A stretch of 64,000 nt of DNA from Paenochrobactrum glaciei (lineage in GTDB: Bacteria; Pseudomonadota; Alphaproteobacteria; Rhizobiales; Rhizobiaceae): NCBI RefSeq assembly GCF_039522165.1, contig NZ_BAAADE010000001.1, positions 372,001 through 436,000 of the forward strand. The letters are read 5' to 3'. The notes below the pieces were generated by a model. The model was not told where the DNA came from, did no database searches, and saw only the letters and a list, made by a program, of their open reading frames with translations. Position 1 is the stretch's first letter. The number at the start of each line of letters is the position of its first letter. Shown here one piece after another: positions 51,103 through 60,263 of the stretch. The translations under genes were made by a program, and so were the position numbers.

Positions 51103-51855
51103 TTATGGCGTGGTTTTAGGATAGCGCCAACGCCACAGATAAGCCCCCACCACTGCGGTGAGTGCCAAAGCCAGACCATACCATGTGATGGCATATTCCA
51201 GATGCTTGTTCGGCAGCTCAATATTGGTGACACCACCCATCGGCAAAACACCGGGATTAGGCGTATCATCGGCATCAATAAAGAAAGGAACCAGTGTTTC
51301 CAGATCAGGCACACCACCAGTTTCTGCCATCACACCCCAATCTTTCCAATAGAAAATGTTTTTTGCCGGATCATTGTCAGGCACAAAGCTGGAAGGCTTC
51401 ATCTCAAGACGATCACGCGCCAGTCCTGTAATCGTCACAGGGCCATCCAACTGCCCTTCCAAGCGCGTTTGCGGATCTTTACGGCCATAAGGCACAAAGC
51501 CGCGATTGATCAGCACAAAACGCCCGTCTTCCATCTGCATCGGCGTATAGACATAAAATCCGGCCTCACCTTTAAAAGTCGCCAGAAAATGCCGTTCACC
51601 CTCATGCATAAATGTACCGGTAGCCGTCACAGGGCGATATTCCACACTGCCTGTCTGTTTTAAAATACCTTCCAACGCGGCAACCGAAACCGGTGGCGCT
51701 TTGATATTTTCAGCAATGGAAGCCAGCAGCTCTTCTTTCCAGAACAAGCGCTTAACCTGCCATGTGCCAAGACTCAGCAAAATCCCTAAACAAATCAGAT
51801 AGACAACAATCACACCCCACGGAAATCTGCGTGTGTCGGGTTTAGTCACCAGCAT
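51103..51855 (-). CDS. SURF1 family cytochrome oxidase assembly protein
   Basis: About 250 residues with the SURF1 layout: an N-terminal helix (VIVVYLICLGILLSLGTWQVKRLFWK, ~16-40), a periplasmic domain with GFVPYGRKDPQ and YWKDWGVMAE, and a C-terminal helix (ITWYGLALALTAVVGAYLWRW). It helps insert heme a into the CtaD subunit. ATG 51855 directly follows the DUF983 stop and has GGA 7 bases upstream; a longer in-frame start at 51888 would overlap the previous gene by 32 bases. Part of the cytochrome oxidase operon. Confidence 0.92.
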   Translation of the reverse strand: MLVTKPDTRRFPWGVIVVYLICLGILLSLGTWQVKRLFWKEELLASIAENIKAPPVSVAALEGILKQTGSVEYRPVTATGTFMHEGERHFLATFKGEAGFYVYTPMQMEDGRFVLINRGFVPYGRKDPQTRLEGQLDGPVTITGLARDRLEMKPSSFVPDNDPAKNIFYWKDWGVMAETGGVPDLETLVPFFIDADDTPNPGVLPMGGVTNIELPNKHLEYAITWYGLALALTAVVGAYLWRWRYPKTTP

Positions 51856-51856
51856 G

Positions 51857-52261
51857 CTATTGTCCATTGTCAGTATGTTTATCATCAAGCTGGCCGGAAG
51901 CGGCCTTATGCTTGAATTGCAGCGTAATCAGCACACCTTTGAGCCAGCGCACCAAAACCAGACTTAAAATGATCGCCAAGGGAATTGAGATAATCAGATG
52001 CAGCCAAAGCGGTGGCTGAAAATTCGTCTCCAGCCAGAGCGCCTGACCCAGCACAATAAACCCGATAATGAGAATGACAAAAACCACCGGCCCGTCACCG
52101 GAATCAGCAAAGGAGTAATCCTGTCCGCAGACATGGCAGGATTTTGCCACCTTCAAAAAACCGTTGAATAATTTGCCCTCACCGCAATTCGGGCACCGGC
52201 CTAAAATGCCAGCTTTGATCGGATCAACACCGTTACCGCCGGAATGGTTATGCTCTGTCAT
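51857..52261 (-). CDS. DUF983 family protein (zinc-ribbon, two helices)
   Basis: About 134 residues. An N-terminal zinc ribbon CPNCGEGKLF with paired CHVCGQDYSF (Cys-x2-Cys twice, residues ~22-50) precedes two transmembrane helices (VVFVILIIGFIVLGQAL and LIISIPLAIILSLVLV). DUF983 is nearly always encoded with cytochrome c oxidase genes; a role in assembly is presumed from that. ATG 52261 is preferred because GGGAG lies 9 bases upstream; ATG 52270 would sit directly on it. Confidence 0.9.
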   Translation of the reverse strand: MTEHNHSGGNGVDPIKAGILGRCPNCGEGKLFNGFLKVAKSCHVCGQDYSFADSGDGPVVFVILIIGFIVLGQALWLETNFQPPLWLHLIISIPLAIILSLVLVRWLKGVLITLQFKHKAASGQLDDKHTDNGQ

Positions 52262-52376
52262 GATCTTCATCTCCCATGGTCTTTTTGCGCCTTATTGCCG
52301 TGCCACGCAAGACTGTCGCATTAAAAAAGGCGGCTCGTGTCTCCACAGCCGCCCTTTGATTTTAACCAAATCAAAC

Positions 52377-53252
52377 TTAATGATGGATCACACCACCCCA
52401 GCTTCCCCACACATACATGGTGAAGAAGAGGAACAGCCAGACCACGTCCACAAAGTGCCAGTACCAGGCAGCCGCTTCAAAACCGAAATGGTTTTTACCG
52501 TCAAAATCACCACGGATGGCACGGAACAGGCAAACAGCTAAAAACACTGTACCAATAAATACGTGGAAGCCGTGGAAACCGGTCGCCATGAAGAAGGTGG
52601 CACCATAAATCGAATCTTTGAAGCCAAATGGCGCATAGGCATATTCATAAGCCTGCACGAAGGAGAACAACACGCCAAGCGCAACTGTGAGAGCCAGACC
52701 GGCAATCATACCTGAGCGGTCTTTGACCAGCATTGCATGGTGCGCCCATGTCAATGTTGTGCCTGAAAGCAGCAGAATGATGGTGTTGTAAAGCGGCAGA
52801 TGCAGCGGGTCGAGCACTTCAATCCCCTGCGGAGGCCATGTGCCACCGGTATAGGCAGCGCGTGCCACTTGTTCTGCATCATTCGGGAACAGGCTGGCGT
52901 CAAAAAACGCCCAGAACCAAGCCGCAAAGAACATCACTTCGGAAGCGATGAACATGATCATGCCATAGCGCAGATGGATCGACACCACGCGGGTGTGATG
53001 GCCTTCTTTGCCTTCCTTGATCGTATCGCTCCACCAGCCATACATGCAGTAGAGAACGATGGCGATACCCATGACAAACAGCCATGGTGTCACCAGATTG
53101 ATACCGAACAGGTGCAGTTCACCGGCATTCAGATAGCGCATATATGCAATGCCGCCAAGCGCCAGCACAAAGGCACCGACCGAACCGATAAACGGCCACG
53201 GGCTTGGTGCTATGATATGGTAATCATGATTTTTCTGATGGGCGTCAGCCAT
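52377..53252 (-). CDS. ctaE: Cytochrome c oxidase subunit III
   Basis: 291 residues with seven transmembrane helices; HNxHDF-like start HQKNHDYHIIAPSPWPFIGS near 5-24, EVMFFAAWFWAFFDASLFP near 103-121, the family Glu in helix III, and the C-terminal FEAAAWYWHFVDVVWLFLF near 258-276. It stabilises the aa3 oxidase and its proton uptake. GGGGAG precedes the ATG. It follows ctaG by 51 bases in the oxidase operon. Confidence 0.97.
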   Translation of the reverse strand: MADAHQKNHDYHIIAPSPWPFIGSVGAFVLALGGIAYMRYLNAGELHLFGINLVTPWLFVMGIAIVLYCMYGWWSDTIKEGKEGHHTRVVSIHLRYGMIMFIASEVMFFAAWFWAFFDASLFPNDAEQVARAAYTGGTWPPQGIEVLDPLHLPLYNTIILLLSGTTLTWAHHAMLVKDRSGMIAGLALTVALGVLFSFVQAYEYAYAPFGFKDSIYGATFFMATGFHGFHVFIGTVFLAVCLFRAIRGDFDGKNHFGFEAAAWYWHFVDVVWLFLFFTMYVWGSWGGVIHH

Positions 53253-53303
53253 GTCTCTCCCCAGAGCTCCTCTGAATGCTTACTCGCAAAAGTGAAGCGA
53301 TCG

Positions 53304-53918
53304 TTATAATTTCCCCGCACTTTCCAGTTTATCGCCAACTTTCGCCGCCGCAAGTGGCTTAGGCTCATCAATTGGAAAAAAAGTATAGGAAAGTGTGATT
53401 GTTTTTACATCTTTCAAATCCGGATCATTGACGAAGTCCGGATCAACAAAGAACAGCACCGGCATTTCCATATCTTCGCCGGAAGCTAATGTCGTATCGG
53501 TAAAGCAGAAACACTCTACCTTGTTGAAATAAGCGCCTGCACGGCCGGGCGTGACATTAAATGTTGCACGGCCATAGGTCGGTCCGTCTGATTTATTCGT
53601 GGCTTCATATTTAACCATAGTCGTTTCGCCGATTTTCAGCTCAACCTCGCGCTGAACCGGCTTGAAATCCCACGGCAAGCCACCAGCCGTATTGGCATCA
53701 AAACGCACTTTGATCGTTTGATTAAGGATTTTATCGGAATATTGCTCGACACGCTGCGTTGTGCCACCATAACCGGTCACCTGACAAAACAGACGGTAAA
53801 GCGGAACAGAGGCATAGGCCGCGCCAATCATACAGGCAAAAAAGCTGAGACAAGCAAATGCGATAACACGGTTTGAAGTGTCCTTCTTGGCGTTTTTATC
53901 ACCCTGCTGATTGCCCAT
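53304..53918 (-). CDS. ctaG: Cytochrome c oxidase assembly protein CtaG (Cox11)
   Basis: 204 residues: a single N-terminal transmembrane helix (ACLSFFACMIGAAYASVPLY, ~24-43) with the conserved Cys after it (LFCQVTGYGGTTQ), and a periplasmic immunoglobulin-like copper domain with the copper-binding CFCF motif in KVECFCFTDTTL near 134-146. It delivers copper to the CuB site of CtaD. GGGGAGGG precedes the ATG. Confidence 0.96.
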   Translation of the reverse strand: MGNQQGDKNAKKDTSNRVIAFACLSFFACMIGAAYASVPLYRLFCQVTGYGGTTQRVEQYSDKILNQTIKVRFDANTAGGLPWDFKPVQREVELKIGETTMVKYEATNKSDGPTYGRATFNVTPGRAGAYFNKVECFCFTDTTLASGEDMEMPVLFFVDPDFVNDPDLKDVKTITLSYTFFPIDEPKPLAAAKVGDKLESAGKL

Positions 53919-53942
53919 TCTTCCCTCCCCTTTAAATATTCG

Positions 53943-54113
53943 TTACATTGGCCGGATCAGTGCATTCGCACCAAGCTTGGCCCATGTGCCGACATAAACA
54001 ATAATCACAAACAGCGCCAAAGCGATGGCCAGTCCAACGGAACGGTTACGCTGTGCGCGCTTCTGCTTTTCTGTCGGCTTAATCAGTTCCAGCTCGTTGT
54101 TAGACGTGCTCAT
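53943..54113 (-). CDS. coxF: CoxF-like small membrane protein (56 aa)
   Basis: Short reading frame: ATG at 54113-54111, TAA at 53945-53943, 56 residues. A charged N-terminus (EKQKRAQRNRS) is followed by one helix (VGLAIALALFVIIVYVGTWA, ~26-45) and a short tail ending NALIRPM. Position between ctaB (4-base overlap with its stop) and ctaG, and its size, match CoxF of alphaproteobacterial oxidase operons, a small protein of unclear assembly function. The gene is convincing from coupling and composition. Confidence 0.85.
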   Translation of the reverse strand: MSTSNNELELIKPTEKQKRAQRNRSVGLAIALALFVIIVYVGTWAKLGANALIRPM

Positions 54114-55069
54114 GCTATAACTCCAAATCCGACAAGTGCTTTATAAACCAGTACCTCTGCCAACAGAGTCGCAAACAGACCCGCCAGATAAAGCAGTGAA
54201 AAACGGAACAATTTTCTGGCACTTGCGATCATTGTTTCATGCGTCGGTGCGTTCCGCAAACGCCATGCATAATAAACAAAAGCCAGTCCCATAAGAATAG
54301 AAACGACACCATAGGTAAGACCGGCAAAGCCCAATACCCATGGCAACACACCAACAGGCGCCATAATGAGCGAATAGCCGACAATCTGACGCTTGGTGGA
54401 GGCTTCGCCTTTCACATTCGGCATCATCGGGATGCGGGCAGCTTCATAATCATTGCTCATGAACAATGACAGCGCCCAGAAATGTGGAGGTGTCCAAAGG
54501 AAAATGATCAAAAACAGCACAATGCTGTCAAGGCTGATGGAGCCTGTGGCGGCTGCCCAACCGATCATCGGAGGAAACGCACCGGAAGCCCCGCCGATCA
54601 CAATGTTCTGCGGGGTTGAGCGCTTCAACCACATGGAATAAATCACCACATAAAAGAAAATGGTGAAAGCCAGCAGCGCACCGGAAAGCCAGTTAACCAG
54701 CAGCCCGAGTGTCAGCACCGAGAGAACCGAAAGCGTCAGACCGAAAACCAGTACCTGCTCCGGTGAGATCAGGCCAGCCGGTATCGGACGGTTGCGGGTG
54801 CGCTTCATGATGATGTCAATATCGGCATCATACCACATATTCAAAGCACCCGATGCGCCAGCACCAACAGCAATGCAAAGAATGGTGATTGCGGCCAAAA
54901 CCGGGTTCATATGACCCGGCGCTGCCATCAAACCAACAAAGCCTGTGAACACCACAAGTGACATTACTCGCGGTTTTAACAGCGTGATATAATCCGACGC
55001 CATCGCTTCAGAGAGGCGATATTCATTATCGGAGGCGATATTTTTTCCAATCACAGACATTGCTCTCAT
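54110..55069 (-). CDS. ctaB: Protoheme IX farnesyltransferase (heme O synthase)
   Basis: 319 residues, about eight to nine helices, of the UbiA superfamily. The two Asp-rich prenyl-binding regions are visible: NMWYDADIDIIMKRTRNRPIP near 83-103 and FMSNDYEAARIPMMPN near 209-224. It adds farnesyl to heme B, giving heme O for the oxidase. The TGA stop overlaps the coxF ATG. It follows ctaD by 158 bases, which include a GC-rich hairpin. Confidence 0.96.
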   Translation of the reverse strand: MRAMSVIGKNIASDNEYRLSEAMASDYITLLKPRVMSLVVFTGFVGLMAAPGHMNPVLAAITILCIAVGAGASGALNMWYDADIDIIMKRTRNRPIPAGLISPEQVLVFGLTLSVLSVLTLGLLVNWLSGALLAFTIFFYVVIYSMWLKRSTPQNIVIGGASGAFPPMIGWAAATGSISLDSIVLFLIIFLWTPPHFWALSLFMSNDYEAARIPMMPNVKGEASTKRQIVGYSLIMAPVGVLPWVLGFAGLTYGVVSILMGLAFVYYAWRLRNAPTHETMIASARKLFRFSLLYLAGLFATLLAEVLVYKALVGFGVIA

Positions 55070-55183
55070 TCCATCAGGACAGTCATGCCCCTATTCAACA
55101 TTGAGCGACTTTAAGCCGGACAATGAATATTTTCGAAAAGCTCAACAGATTTACGAAAACATTCAATTATCTTCATTGTTGAG

Positions 55184-55210
55184 TTCCGGACGGCGACACG
55201 CCGCCCGGAA
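55184..55210 (-). other. GC-rich hairpin between ctaD and ctaB
   Basis: TTCCGG-A-CGGCG / CGCCG-C-CCGGAA stem with a 3-base loop, 17 bases after the ctaD stop, not followed by a clear T run on that strand. A processing site or partial terminator reducing downstream expression is likely. Confidence 0.4.
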
Positions 55211-55227
55211 GTCTTATTAGTATTCTC

Positions 55228-56880
55228 TTATTTAATGCGTGGCAACTCTTCCCACTGATGGAATGGTGGCGGCGAAGAAAGCTGCCATTCCAGCGTGGTT
55301 GCGCCGTCACCCCATGGGTTTGCACCTGCTTCACGCTTCTTCGCAAAAGCTTCGAAGACGTTGTAGAGGAAGATCAGAACTGCAAAACCGGAGATGTATG
55401 AGCCGTAAGACGAAACCATGTTCCAGCCGGTATAAGCATCCGGATAGTCGATGTAACGACGTGGCATACCAGCAAGACCGAGGAAGTGCTGCGGGAAGAA
55501 GATCAGGTTCACACCGATGAAGGTGAGCCAGAAATGCAGCTTCGCAGTAAACTCGCTATACATATAACCGGTCATTTTAGGGAACCAGTAGTACCAGCCC
55601 GCAAAGATCGCGAACACAGCACCAAGTGACAGCACGTAATGGAAGTGTGCAACCACATAATATGTATCGTGCAATGAACGGTCGAGACCAGCATTAGCCA
55701 ACTGAACACCGGTCATACCACCAATGGTGAACAGGAAGATAAATCCGATTGCCCAAAGCATTGGTGCGCGGAAGGTGATCGAGCCACCCCACATTGTAGC
55801 AATCCACGAGAAGATCTTAATACCAGTCGGCACCGCGATCACCATGGTTGCGAACACGAAGTAACGCTGGGTGTCGAGCGACAGACCAACAGTGTACATA
55901 TGGTGCGCCCAGACAACGAAACCGACAACACCGATCGCAACCATCGCATAAGCCATGCCCAGATAACCGAAGATTGGCTTACGGGAGAAGGTTGAAATGA
56001 TGTGGCTGACAATACCAAAGCCCGGCAAAATCAGAATATACACTTCAGGGTGACCAAAGAACCAGAACAGATGCTGGTAAAGGATCGGATCACCACCGCC
56101 ATCAGGTGCAAAGAATGCAGTGCCGAAGTTGCGGTCGGTCAGAAGCATGGTGATACCGCCTGCCAGAACCGGCAAGGAAAGCAGAAGCAGGAATGCTGTA
56201 ACCAGCACTGCCCATGCAAAAAGCGGCATCTTGTGCAGGGTCATACCCGGCGCGCGCATGTTCAAAATCGTGGTGATGAAGTTAATCGCACCAAGAATGG
56301 ACGATGCACCGGAAATGTGGATCGACAAAATGGCGAAATCAACCGCAGGGCCTGGCTGGCCGGATGTTGAGAGCGGCGGATAAAGTGTCCAGCCACCACC
56401 TGCACCCCAACCACCGGCAGGACCCGGCACGAAGAAGGAGATCAACAACAACAGCAATGCCGGAGGCAACAGCCAAAAGGAGATGTTGTTCATACGCGGG
56501 AATGCCATATCAGGCGCGCCGATCATGAGCGGGATCATCCAGTTGGCGAAACCACCGATCAGTGCAGGCATCACCATGAAGAAGATCATGATAAGCGCGT
56601 GCATCGAGGTGAACACGTTGAACATGTGCTTACCGGCATCCAGTGCCGCATCACCTTCAACGCCGTAAACCATAGCTGCCAGACCGTGGAAGATCTGAAT
56701 GCCTGGTTCTTGCAATTCAGCGCGCATCGCAATCGACAATGCGCCGCCGATAATGCCGGAGAAAATCGCAAAAATAAGGTACAGAGTACCAATATCTTTG
56801 TGGTTGGTCGAATAGACCCAACGAACCCAGCCTTTTGGCTTGTGGTCGTCGTGTATGTCTTGAGCTGCTGTGCCAGCCAT
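55228..56880 (-). CDS. ctaD: Cytochrome c oxidase subunit I (aa3 type)
   Basis: About 550 residues, twelve transmembrane helices. Motifs: WVRWVYSTNHKDIGTLYLI near 17, WMIPLMIGAPDMAFPR near 106 (low-spin heme region), FGHPEVYILILPGFGIVSH near 277 (CuB His and cross-linked Tyr), and VAHFHYVLSLGAVF near 410 (heme a and a3 His). The gene start is ATG 56880 (MAGTAAQD), set by GGGAG 7 bases upstream; the extension to 56901 is not expected. The catalytic proton-pumping subunit of the terminal oxidase. Confidence 0.98.
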   Translation of the reverse strand: MAGTAAQDIHDDHKPKGWVRWVYSTNHKDIGTLYLIFAIFSGIIGGALSIAMRAELQEPGIQIFHGLAAMVYGVEGDAALDAGKHMFNVFTSMHALIMIFFMVMPALIGGFANWMIPLMIGAPDMAFPRMNNISFWLLPPALLLLLISFFVPGPAGGWGAGGGWTLYPPLSTSGQPGPAVDFAILSIHISGASSILGAINFITTILNMRAPGMTLHKMPLFAWAVLVTAFLLLLSLPVLAGGITMLLTDRNFGTAFFAPDGGGDPILYQHLFWFFGHPEVYILILPGFGIVSHIISTFSRKPIFGYLGMAYAMVAIGVVGFVVWAHHMYTVGLSLDTQRYFVFATMVIAVPTGIKIFSWIATMWGGSITFRAPMLWAIGFIFLFTIGGMTGVQLANAGLDRSLHDTYYVVAHFHYVLSLGAVFAIFAGWYYWFPKMTGYMYSEFTAKLHFWLTFIGVNLIFFPQHFLGLAGMPRRYIDYPDAYTGWNMVSSYGSYISGFAVLIFLYNVFEAFAKKREAGANPWGDGATTLEWQLSSPPPFHQWEELPRIK

Positions 56881-56919
56881 GAGATTGCTCCCGTTTCTCA
56901 ACAGAGGTGCTTACCGGAA

Positions 56920-57807
56920 TTAATTACCGGCAGCTGCCACCTTATTTGTTGCCTGACCACCTTCAACAGCAGCCCTCAGCGCCTTATTGGCACCGCCTAC
57001 GTCAGAAGCCGCCGCTGCCAACCAAGTTTCATAATTTTCCTTGGAAACAACACGTACTGCAATCGGCATAAACGCATGATCCTTGCCGCAAAGCTCGGAG
57101 CACTGGCCATAATATAGGCCTTCACGTTCTGCCTTGAACCAGGCTTCGTTCAAACGACCCGGTACACCGTCCATTTTGACGCCGAAAGCAGGAATGGCCC
57201 ATGAGTGAATAACGTCAGCCGCTGTAACCAGCAGACGAACGGTTTCACCGACCGGCACCACCACTTCATTATCAACGGCGAGAAGACGCGGATATTTAGC
57301 AATATCTTCTTTATTGGCCGCGGCACGTTCGCCTTCCTGCAACATCAGAGCATCAAAGCTGACCTGATTTTCAGTCTGATATTCATAGCCCCAGTACCAC
57401 TGGTATCCGGTTGCCTTGATCGTCACCGCTGCATCATCAGGCGAATATTGCGCTGTCAGCAGCTGGAATGACGGAATAGCGATACAGACAAGCGCAATCA
57501 CCGGACCAGTGGTCCAGATGACTTCAATCATTGTGTTGTGGCTTGTTTTAGACGGAACCGGATTGGCACTGGCACGGTATTTTAAAATGACCCAGAAGAT
57601 CAGACAAAGTACCAGTGTTGTCACCGGAATAATGAACCAGAGTGTATACTCTTCAAACCATTTAATCTGCTCCATAATACCGGTAGCAGGTTCTTGGAAT
57701 CTGTATTCCCAATCGCGCGGCTGGTCTGCCTGCGCTGATATACTGGTCCACAGAAGTGCCAGAGCACCAAATACGGTGCCCATTGATGTGGCAAAAATCT
57801 TTCTCAC
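56920..57807 (-). CDS. ctaC: Cytochrome c oxidase subunit II
   Basis: About 295 residues: signal peptide ending SAQADQ near 27, two transmembrane helices (WFIIPVTTLVLCLIFWVILK near 57-76, and VIWTTGPVIALVCIAIPSFQ near 90-109), the aromatic YQWYWGYEY near 132, and the CuA site as His in VIHSWAIP and YGQCSELCGKDHAFMPI near 232-250. It receives electrons from cytochrome c. GTG 57807 is chosen: GGGAG lies 9 bases upstream; the longer ATG at 57867 gives a non-signal-like tail. First gene of the oxidase series on the minus strand. Confidence 0.96.
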   Translation of the reverse strand: MRKIFATSMGTVFGALALLWTSISAQADQPRDWEYRFQEPATGIMEQIKWFEEYTLWFIIPVTTLVLCLIFWVILKYRASANPVPSKTSHNTMIEVIWTTGPVIALVCIAIPSFQLLTAQYSPDDAAVTIKATGYQWYWGYEYQTENQVSFDALMLQEGERAAANKEDIAKYPRLLAVDNEVVVPVGETVRLLVTAADVIHSWAIPAFGVKMDGVPGRLNEAWFKAEREGLYYGQCSELCGKDHAFMPIAVRVVSKENYETWLAAAASDVGGANKALRAAVEGGQATNKVAAAGN

Positions 57808-58182
57808 CAGAATTCTCTCCCGTTGTAGCCTTTTGCAGGCTGGACGCCAGCTATCCCTACAAAACAACCGCCATCCCCCATTTGGCGTTCAACCACACCT
57901 TAGCGCACACCGCAAGGAAGGCGAATATGTTATCATGCGGCATTTTTGCGCGTGACCATGTAAAATAAAGAAAAAATCCCTATGGGCATTTGATCAAAAT
58001 CTTGTGCATAGTGGCGTAGTTTCGGCATTTTCCTCACAAATCTGCCGTGATTTAAACCAATATCAATAAAAATGCGCAACATCTCATTGGAAGTCTTATC
58101 ATTTCGCCTTATTGAAGATGATAATATACTTTTTATGCCGGTACAGCGCGATAGTGCCACGGTGATTCGATCTGGAGCTTCC
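57808..58182. other. 375-base intergenic region between ctaC and ialB
   Basis: Divergent promoter region for the oxidase operon and ialB, AT-rich in the right half. I found no convincing operator or small gene; the reading frame of ialB is open back to 58072 but without a ribosome-binding site. Confidence 0.5.
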
Positions 58183-58764
58183 ATGACTGTTCGTAAAATT
58201 TCTCAGCAATTAGCAATTTTCTCTTTGTGTCTTGGCGGCATTTTTGCCGGTTCAACCAGCATTTCCCTTGCCCAGAACACCGCACAACAGCAAGCGCCAA
58301 CGGCAACCGAACAATCCAGCACTGCCGGCAATCAAAAAGGTACGCTCCGCTCTAAACACGGTGAATGGTCGATCCTTTGCGACACACCGGCCGGTGCCCA
58401 GAACGAACAATGCGCCCTCATCCAGAATGTGGTGGCAGCAGACCGTCCTGAACTCGGCCTCTCGGTTGTCGTCTTGAAAACCGCTGATAATAAAGCTCGT
58501 ATCCTGCGTGTTCTGGCACCGCTCGGCGTATTATTACCAAACGGCCTAGGTCTCAATGTTGACGGCAAAGATATCGGCCGCGCTTATTTCGTGCGCTGCT
58601 TTGAAGACGGTTGTTATGCAGAGGTTATCCTTGACGAAGCTTTGATGAAAACCTTCCGTGCAGGCAAATCCGCCACCTTCATCGTGTTCCAGACACCGGA
58701 AGAAGGCATTGGTATTCCTGTTGATTTGAAGGGCTTTGCTGAAGGCTTTGACGCTCTTCCTTAA
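58183..58764 (+). CDS. ialB: Invasion-associated locus B (IalB) family protein
   Basis: 193 residues. Signal peptide (AIFSLCLGGIFAGSTSISLA, cleaved near 28), a Gln/Ala/Thr-rich linker to ~50, then the IalB domain: HGEWSILCDTPAGAQNEQCAL near 58-78, with paired Cys, and FVRCFEDGCYAEVILDEAL near 141-159 with a second Cys pair. IalB homologues were linked to erythrocyte invasion in Bartonella, but the family is widespread in free-living alphaproteobacteria. GGAG 6-7 bases before ATG 58183 fixes the start. Confidence 0.92.
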   Translation: MTVRKISQQLAIFSLCLGGIFAGSTSISLAQNTAQQQAPTATEQSSTAGNQKGTLRSKHGEWSILCDTPAGAQNEQCALIQNVVAADRPELGLSVVVLKTADNKARILRVLAPLGVLLPNGLGLNVDGKDIGRAYFVRCFEDGCYAEVILDEALMKTFRAGKSATFIVFQTPEEGIGIPVDLKGFAEGFDALP

Positions 58765-58795
58765 ACGAGCGGTTGTTCTTCACTGTTGAAACGCC

Positions 58796-58834
58796 TACAT
58801 CCTGCAAATGTGATAAGTTTGCAGGATGTATTTT
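58796..58834 (+). terminator. 13-bp hairpin over the tldD ribosome-binding site
   Basis: TACATCCTGCAAA (58796-58808) and TTTGCAGGATGTA (58818-58830), perfect, followed by TTTT and then the tldD ATG. It looks like the ialB terminator, but its right arm contains the AGGA of the tldD ribosome-binding site, so in read-through RNA it would hide the start. Confidence 0.7.
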
Positions 58835-60247
58835 ATGAAAAGCCTGATTGATAGTTTTGACGCTAATCGCGACGATATTCAGCGTATTTTAAGCCAGACA
58901 CTGCAAGGCAGCGATGATGGCGAGCTTTATCTGGAATATGGCGAAGCCGAATCATTGGGCTTTGATAATGGCCGGTTAAAAACCGGTGCCTTCAATCAGG
59001 ATCAGGGTTTTGGTCTGCGCGCCGTTGCCGGTGAGGCCATTGGCTATGCCCATGCAGGTGAATTGTCACTTGCGGCATTAAAACGTGCAGCCGATGCCGT
59101 TTCTGCCACCAGCCACGGCTATAATGGCCAATATAGTGCTGCACCGCTTGGCACCAACCATCAGCTTTACACCGACGAAAACCCGATCGGCTCCCCGAGC
59201 TTTGATGCCAAAGTGCGCCTCCTCCAAGAGATTGATGCCTATTTGCGCGCCAAAGACCCAAAAGTGCGTCAGGTTTCCGTATCTGTTGCAGCATCCTGGA
59301 AACAAGTCGAGATTTTGCGTGCCGATGGCCATTTCGTGCGTGATGTGCGCCCGATGGTGCGCCTCAACGTTTCTGTTGTGGCAGGTTCCGGCGACCGTCA
59401 GGAAACAGGCTCTTTCAGCCATGGCGGGCGTGCGCTGTTTGGTGAATTTATTGCAACTGACGCATGGCAATATGCGGCAGATGAGGCCTTGCGTCAGGCA
59501 TTAGTCAATCTAGAAGCTGTGCCCGCCCCTGCCGGCACTATGGATATTGTGCTTGCCAATGGCTGGCCGGGCGTCATGCTGCATGAAGCCGTTGGCCATG
59601 GTTTGGAAGGTGATTTCAACCGCAAGAAAACTTCAGCCTTTGCAGGCCTGATGGGGCAGCAGGTTGCCTCCAAAGGGGTAACGGTTGTGGATGACGGCAC
59701 CATTATGCAGCGTCGCGGTTCGCTGACAATTGATGATGAAGGCACCCCAACCAATCGCACTGTGCTGATCGAAGACGGCAAGCTCGTCAACTATATGCAG
59801 GATCGCCAGAATGCCCGCCTGATGGGTATGCAGCCAACCGGCAATGGGCGCCGTGAATCCTATGCCCACGCTCCTATGCCGCGCATGACCAACACGATCA
59901 TGCTTTCCGGTGACAAAACACCGGAAGAAATCATCTCTTCGGTCAAGAACGGCATTTATGCTGTTTCCTTCGGTGGCGGTCAGGTCGATATCACTTCCGG
60001 CAAATTCGTATTTGGCTGCACCGAAGCTTATAAAATCGAAAACGGCAAAGTCACGGCCCCAATTAAAGGCGCGATGCTGATCGGCAATGGCCCGGAAGCC
60101 ATGCAGCGCATCACCATGCTCGGAAATGATTCAAAGCTGGATAACGGCACCGGCAATTGCGGTAAAGGCGGCCAATGGGTACCTGTCGGCGTTGGGCAGC
60201 CACATTTGCGCATGGATCAGATGACCGTCGGCGGCACAGCCGTATAA
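58835..60247 (+). CDS. tldD: Metalloprotease TldD
   Basis: About 470 residues. TldD forms a heterodimer with TldE (PmbA) that trims peptides such as microcins and degrades CcdA in E. coli. The zinc site HEAVGHGLEGDFNRK (HExxxH) is at ~250-264, with the later Cys region GKFVFGCTEAYKIENGK near 388-404. ATG 58835 (MKSLIDSF) is used; AGGA lies 8 bases upstream, inside the hairpin described separately. An in-frame ATG at 58826 lies in the hairpin's 3' edge. Confidence 0.96.
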   Translation: MKSLIDSFDANRDDIQRILSQTLQGSDDGELYLEYGEAESLGFDNGRLKTGAFNQDQGFGLRAVAGEAIGYAHAGELSLAALKRAADAVSATSHGYNGQYSAAPLGTNHQLYTDENPIGSPSFDAKVRLLQEIDAYLRAKDPKVRQVSVSVAASWKQVEILRADGHFVRDVRPMVRLNVSVVAGSGDRQETGSFSHGGRALFGEFIATDAWQYAADEALRQALVNLEAVPAPAGTMDIVLANGWPGVMLHEAVGHGLEGDFNRKKTSAFAGLMGQQVASKGVTVVDDGTIMQRRGSLTIDDEGTPTNRTVLIEDGKLVNYMQDRQNARLMGMQPTGNGRRESYAHAPMPRMTNTIMLSGDKTPEEIISSVKNGIYAVSFGGGQVDITSGKFVFGCTEAYKIENGKVTAPIKGAMLIGNGPEAMQRITMLGNDSKLDNGTGNCGKGGQWVPVGVGQPHLRMDQMTVGGTAV

Positions 60248-60263
60248 ACTCGAAAGTAATCTG

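Noticed and set aside
57950..58000. FNR/anaerobox upstream of the cytochrome oxidase genes
   Set aside because: TTTGATCAAAATC lacks the TTGAT-N4-ATCAA spacing, so it was not called.
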